This document shows positions 63,618 through 64,000 of a stretch of DNA of 64,000 nt, in pieces. Each line of letters starts with the position of its first letter. Within the stretch, counting starts at the first letter, position 1. Origin of the DNA: Synechococcus sp. MVIR-18-1 (GTDB lineage: Bacteria > Cyanobacteriota > Cyanobacteriia > PCC-6307 > Cyanobiaceae); contig NZ_CP047942.1 of the NCBI RefSeq assembly GCF_014279835.1, positions 1,426,001 through 1,490,000 on the forward strand, given 5' to 3'. The notes beneath the pieces are model-generated. The model was not told the origin of the DNA and did not search any database. It saw only the letters and a program-made list of their open reading frames with translations. Position numbers and translations under genes: made by a program.

Positions 63618-63637
63618 CGAGAACAGTCTTAGCGAGA
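63608..63637. repeat. 15-bp perfect tandem duplication at convergent stops
   Basis: ACAGTCTTAGCGAGA occurs twice back to back (63608-63622, 63623-63637). The first copy carries the TAG of the rightward CBS gene (63615-63617). The second carries the leftward gene's TAA (complement of TTA at 63629-63631). Each convergent gene therefore ends in a different copy. Confidence 0.95.
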
Positions 63638-64000
63638 AGCGAGTGGCGTGATTCGAATCGCCACAGGCTTGATGAAACGGAACTCCACCAGATCCCCGAG
63701 AGCTAGCTCATCGAACACCATTCCAGGCATTCGCTTGCTGACGTCAAGATTGTGAACCTTCCCGAATGGTCCGCGGAGACTCAAGGTGCGATCGGTTCGC
63801 GAGATCCTCACCACCTCGGCGCTGCCCGTAGCCATCGCCACACGAGTGCCCTTCGGCACAGGGCCAAAATCTCCAGCAATCTCAACATCCTGGCGCTCAA
63901 AACTGAGGGCTTTGCTCGTGGCAGGGCGAAGGTCAACCACCAAACCATCCAAAATATCCATTGAAATCTCTGTGCCTGGACTCAACTTCAAGCTGTTGAG
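63629..64000 (-). CDS. Hypothetical protein, N-terminus beyond window
   Basis: At least 123 residues. The frame is open to the right edge; TTG 63991 or ATG 63961 (MDILDGLVVDLRPATSKALS) are possible internal starts, but the family start probably lies outside. It is beta-rich with RVAMATGSAEVVRISRTDRT and FRFIKPVAIRI. No visible signal or membrane segment in the part seen. Family unknown. The stop falls inside the 15-bp tandem duplication. Confidence 0.6.
   Translation of the reverse strand, partial: LNSLKLSPGTEISMDILDGLVVDLRPATSKALSFERQDVEIAGDFGPVPKGTRVAMATGSAEVVRISRTDRTLSLRGPFGKVHNLDVSKRMPGMVFDELALGDLVEFRFIKPVAIRITPLASR

Noticed and set aside
1-64000. tRNA, rRNA, CRISPR arrays, insertion sequences and prophage genes
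   Set aside because: Read spacers for T-arm-like motifs, regularly spaced repeats, transposase motifs and terminal inverted repeats; none seen. A covariance-model search would be needed to exclude small RNAs.

Overview
The window looks like a piece of chromosome from a marine unicellular cyanobacterium of the Synechococcus/Cyanobium (alpha-cyanobacterial) type. The evidence is a phycocyanobilin:ferredoxin oxidoreductase (pcyA), glpX-type FBP/SBPase, cyanobacterial families such as DUF3685/Ycf55, DUF3727, a VTE6-like DUF92 protein and a PSI-accumulation-factor-like protein, a proteobacterial-type (class I) phosphoribulokinase, and a phnDCE uptake system. Base composition is moderate, genes are densely packed, and stop/start overlaps (ATGA, TGATG) are frequent. 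No tRNA, rRNA, CRISPR array, prophage or insertion sequence was recognised. This is an ordinary core-genome stretch with several unusual members rather than an obvious island.

Layout. 1-0.85 kb: a membrane-protein gene cut by the left edge and a small hypothetical gene. 0.95-3.4 kb (-): two M16 peptidase genes, one with and one without the zinc motif. 3.5-7.3 kb (+): pcyA followed by a DevBCA-type exporter, a 51-residue basic protein and a clear terminator. 7.3-11.1 kb: glycosyltransferase, rsmE, a low-complexity protein, a VTE6-like membrane protein and a group 3 sigma factor. 11.2-11.7 kb: a spacer with a perfect 13-bp hairpin and a probable degraded small gene. 11.7-16.8 kb (-): aminotransferase, phnD, phnC, a fused double-length phnE and an SGNH hydrolase. 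16.9-20.6 kb (+): VOC protein, type 4 uracil-DNA glycosylase, ispG and a C-terminal processing protease. 20.5-25.4 kb (-): small hypothetical and secreted proteins and mfd. 25.5-27.2 kb: small membrane or zinc-ribbon proteins, UPF0114 and an overlooked 55-codon ORF.

27.3-36.9 kb is a central-metabolism block: rpe (-), then glpX, hemA, glgC, gnd, pgl, a CIA30 protein and a small conserved gene (+), then ilvD (-). It covers Calvin cycle, oxidative pentose phosphate, glycogen and tetrapyrrole entry steps. 36.9-43.6 kb: a UPRTase-like protein with an altered PRPP loop, pentapeptide and CobW proteins, an L,D-transpeptidase, a methyltransferase-like membrane protein, purS-purQ and a Tat-exported LD-carboxypeptidase. 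43.6-50.8 kb (-): class II and class I fructose-bisphosphate aldolases side by side, a Gfo/Idh/MocA oxidoreductase, accD, prepilin peptidase and phosphoribulokinase. 50.8-60.7 kb (-): leuB, lpxD, proB, yqeG, DUF3727, ruvX, several cyanobacterial proteins and a Fur-family regulator. 60.8-64 kb: hisA, an NAD-dependent epimerase, pgsA, a CBS-domain protein and a gene cut by the right edge.

The most notable observations are the class I phosphoribulokinase, the paired unrelated aldolases, the fused phosphonate permease, the UPRTase-like protein without its PRPP loop, the Fur-family protein without structural zinc cysteines, two short tandem duplications exactly at gene stop codons, and two small coding candidates in spacers. 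I did not find a convincing wholly new multi-gene system.
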